A DNA stretch of 64,000 bases from Ruegeria sp. SCSIO 43209. Lineage in GTDB: Bacteria; Pseudomonadota; Alphaproteobacteria; Rhodobacterales; Rhodobacteraceae. The stretch's first letter is position 1. Every line of letters starts with the position of its first letter. Shown here piece by piece: positions 63,591-64,000 of this stretch. The position numbers and the translations under genes were made by a program. The stretch spans positions 2,629,001 through 2,693,000 of the forward strand of contig NZ_CP065359.1 in NCBI RefSeq assembly GCF_019904295.1, read 5' to 3'. Below the pieces are notes generated by a model. That model had not been told where the DNA came from. It made no database searches and saw only the letters and a list, made by a program, of their open reading frames with translations.

Positions 63591-64000
63591 ATGGCGCGAC
63601 AGTTCCCACTCGAAGGTGACAAGACCTTTCTGGTTTATGCCGGCACTGGCACAGACCTGATATTTAATCATGGGGTTGAGCTACCCGGTTTCGCGTCGTT
63701 TCCATTGCTGGAAGAACCTGACACCAGGGCAATACTGGCTGGTCAAATGCAGGCACTTGTCGATCTCGCCCGTGAAATGAGTGTCGGATGCATCCTTGAT
63801 GCGCCCACATGGATGGCGAACGCCGACCGAGCAGGGCCCTTGGGGTACGATGCAGAACGGCTCGTTGAGGTGAATAAGGATGCGGTCAGTCTAGTCGAGG
63901 GCGTACGCCAAGCTGCCACTCGCGATGATGTACTGGTGTCAGCATGTATCGGCCCGCGTTATGATCCTTACGCCAACATTCCGCCGGTACCCGTCGAAGA
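63591..64000 (+). CDS. Homocysteine S-methyltransferase family protein (5' part)
   Basis: The frame is open from ATG 63591 to the window edge (136 codons visible, truncated there). It reads VYAGTGTDLIFNHGVELPGF, ASFPLLEEPDTRAIL, CILDAPTWMANADRAGPLGY and VSACIGPRYDPY, the N-terminal half of a homocysteine methyltransferase barrel (MmuM/BHMT type). The zinc-binding cysteines would lie beyond the edge, so activity cannot be judged. No neighbour indicates the methyl donor. Confidence 0.8.
   Translation, partial: MARQFPLEGDKTFLVYAGTGTDLIFNHGVELPGFASFPLLEEPDTRAILAGQMQALVDLAREMSVGCILDAPTWMANADRAGPLGYDAERLVEVNKDAVSLVEGVRQAATRDDVLVSACIGPRYDPYANIPPVPVE

Overview
The window looks like a chromosomal (or large-replicon) segment of a marine alphaproteobacterium, most likely the Roseobacter group of Rhodobacteraceae. 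The reasons are the moderate-to-high GC, tightly packed operons with ATGA overlaps, a NasTS-controlled nrt-nir-nas operon, the glpVSTPQU glycerol importer with its DUF2160 subunit, and many LysR/TetR-controlled oxidoreductase genes. No rRNA, tRNA, CRISPR array, prophage or replication origin was seen. Species-level assignment is not possible by reading.

Layout. 0.2-5.6 kb: small regulator/oxidoreductase units (AraC with SDR, ArsR with a glyoxalase-like protein, LysR with a frameshifted SDR). 5.7-6.0 kb: transposon debris carrying a structured repeat. 6.5-18.2 kb: complete nitrate assimilation locus: NasT/NasS antitermination pair, an RNA leader with two hexaloop hairpins and a terminator, ABC nitrate importer (NrtA, NrtB and a double-ATPase NrtC/D fusion), nitrite reductase NirB/NirD and nitrate reductase NasA. 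19.1-24.1 kb: hemerythrin-like protein, glutathione transferase, M20 peptidase, LysR and aldo/keto reductase. 24.2-27.4 kb: a TetR-controlled four-gene operon (SDR, membrane protein, SRPBCC, NAD-binding) behind two identically spaced operators. 27.5-33.0 kb: a TetR-controlled minus-strand run with a haloalkane dehalogenase, a GFA-family protein and an HlyD/ABC-2 exporter. 33.3-36.4 kb: secreted beta-propeller-like protein, a Cys-nucleophile alpha/beta hydrolase and LysR. 36.9-42.9 kb: glycerol ABC importer. 42.9-44.4 kb: BlaI/M56 pair. 44.5-45.8 kb: decayed IS110 and IS3 elements plus a second copy of the structured repeat.

46.1-58.9 kb is the most distinctive region. On the minus strand lie an Alg44-like PilZ/membrane-fusion protein, an Alg8-like processive glycosyltransferase, an AlgA-type GDP-mannose pyrophosphorylase/phosphomannose isomerase, an AlgD-type GDP-mannose 6-dehydrogenase and a large RTX calcium-binding protein. 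Together they could make and polymerise GDP-mannuronate, but the alginate epimerase, lyase, acetylation and outer-membrane export genes are absent. Next to them is a probable phosphorelay: a hybrid kinase with Hpt domain, a secreted molybdopterin-oxidoreductase-fold protein and a LuxR-type response regulator. I read this as a minimal alginate-like polysaccharide system with its own RTX matrix protein and control circuit.

59.1-64.0 kb: a second copy of an 89-base intergenic repeat first seen at base 44, then LysR, a small DUF1127-like protein, an AhpD-like protein, a winged-helix/hydrolase fusion and the start of a homocysteine methyltransferase gene cut by the window edge.
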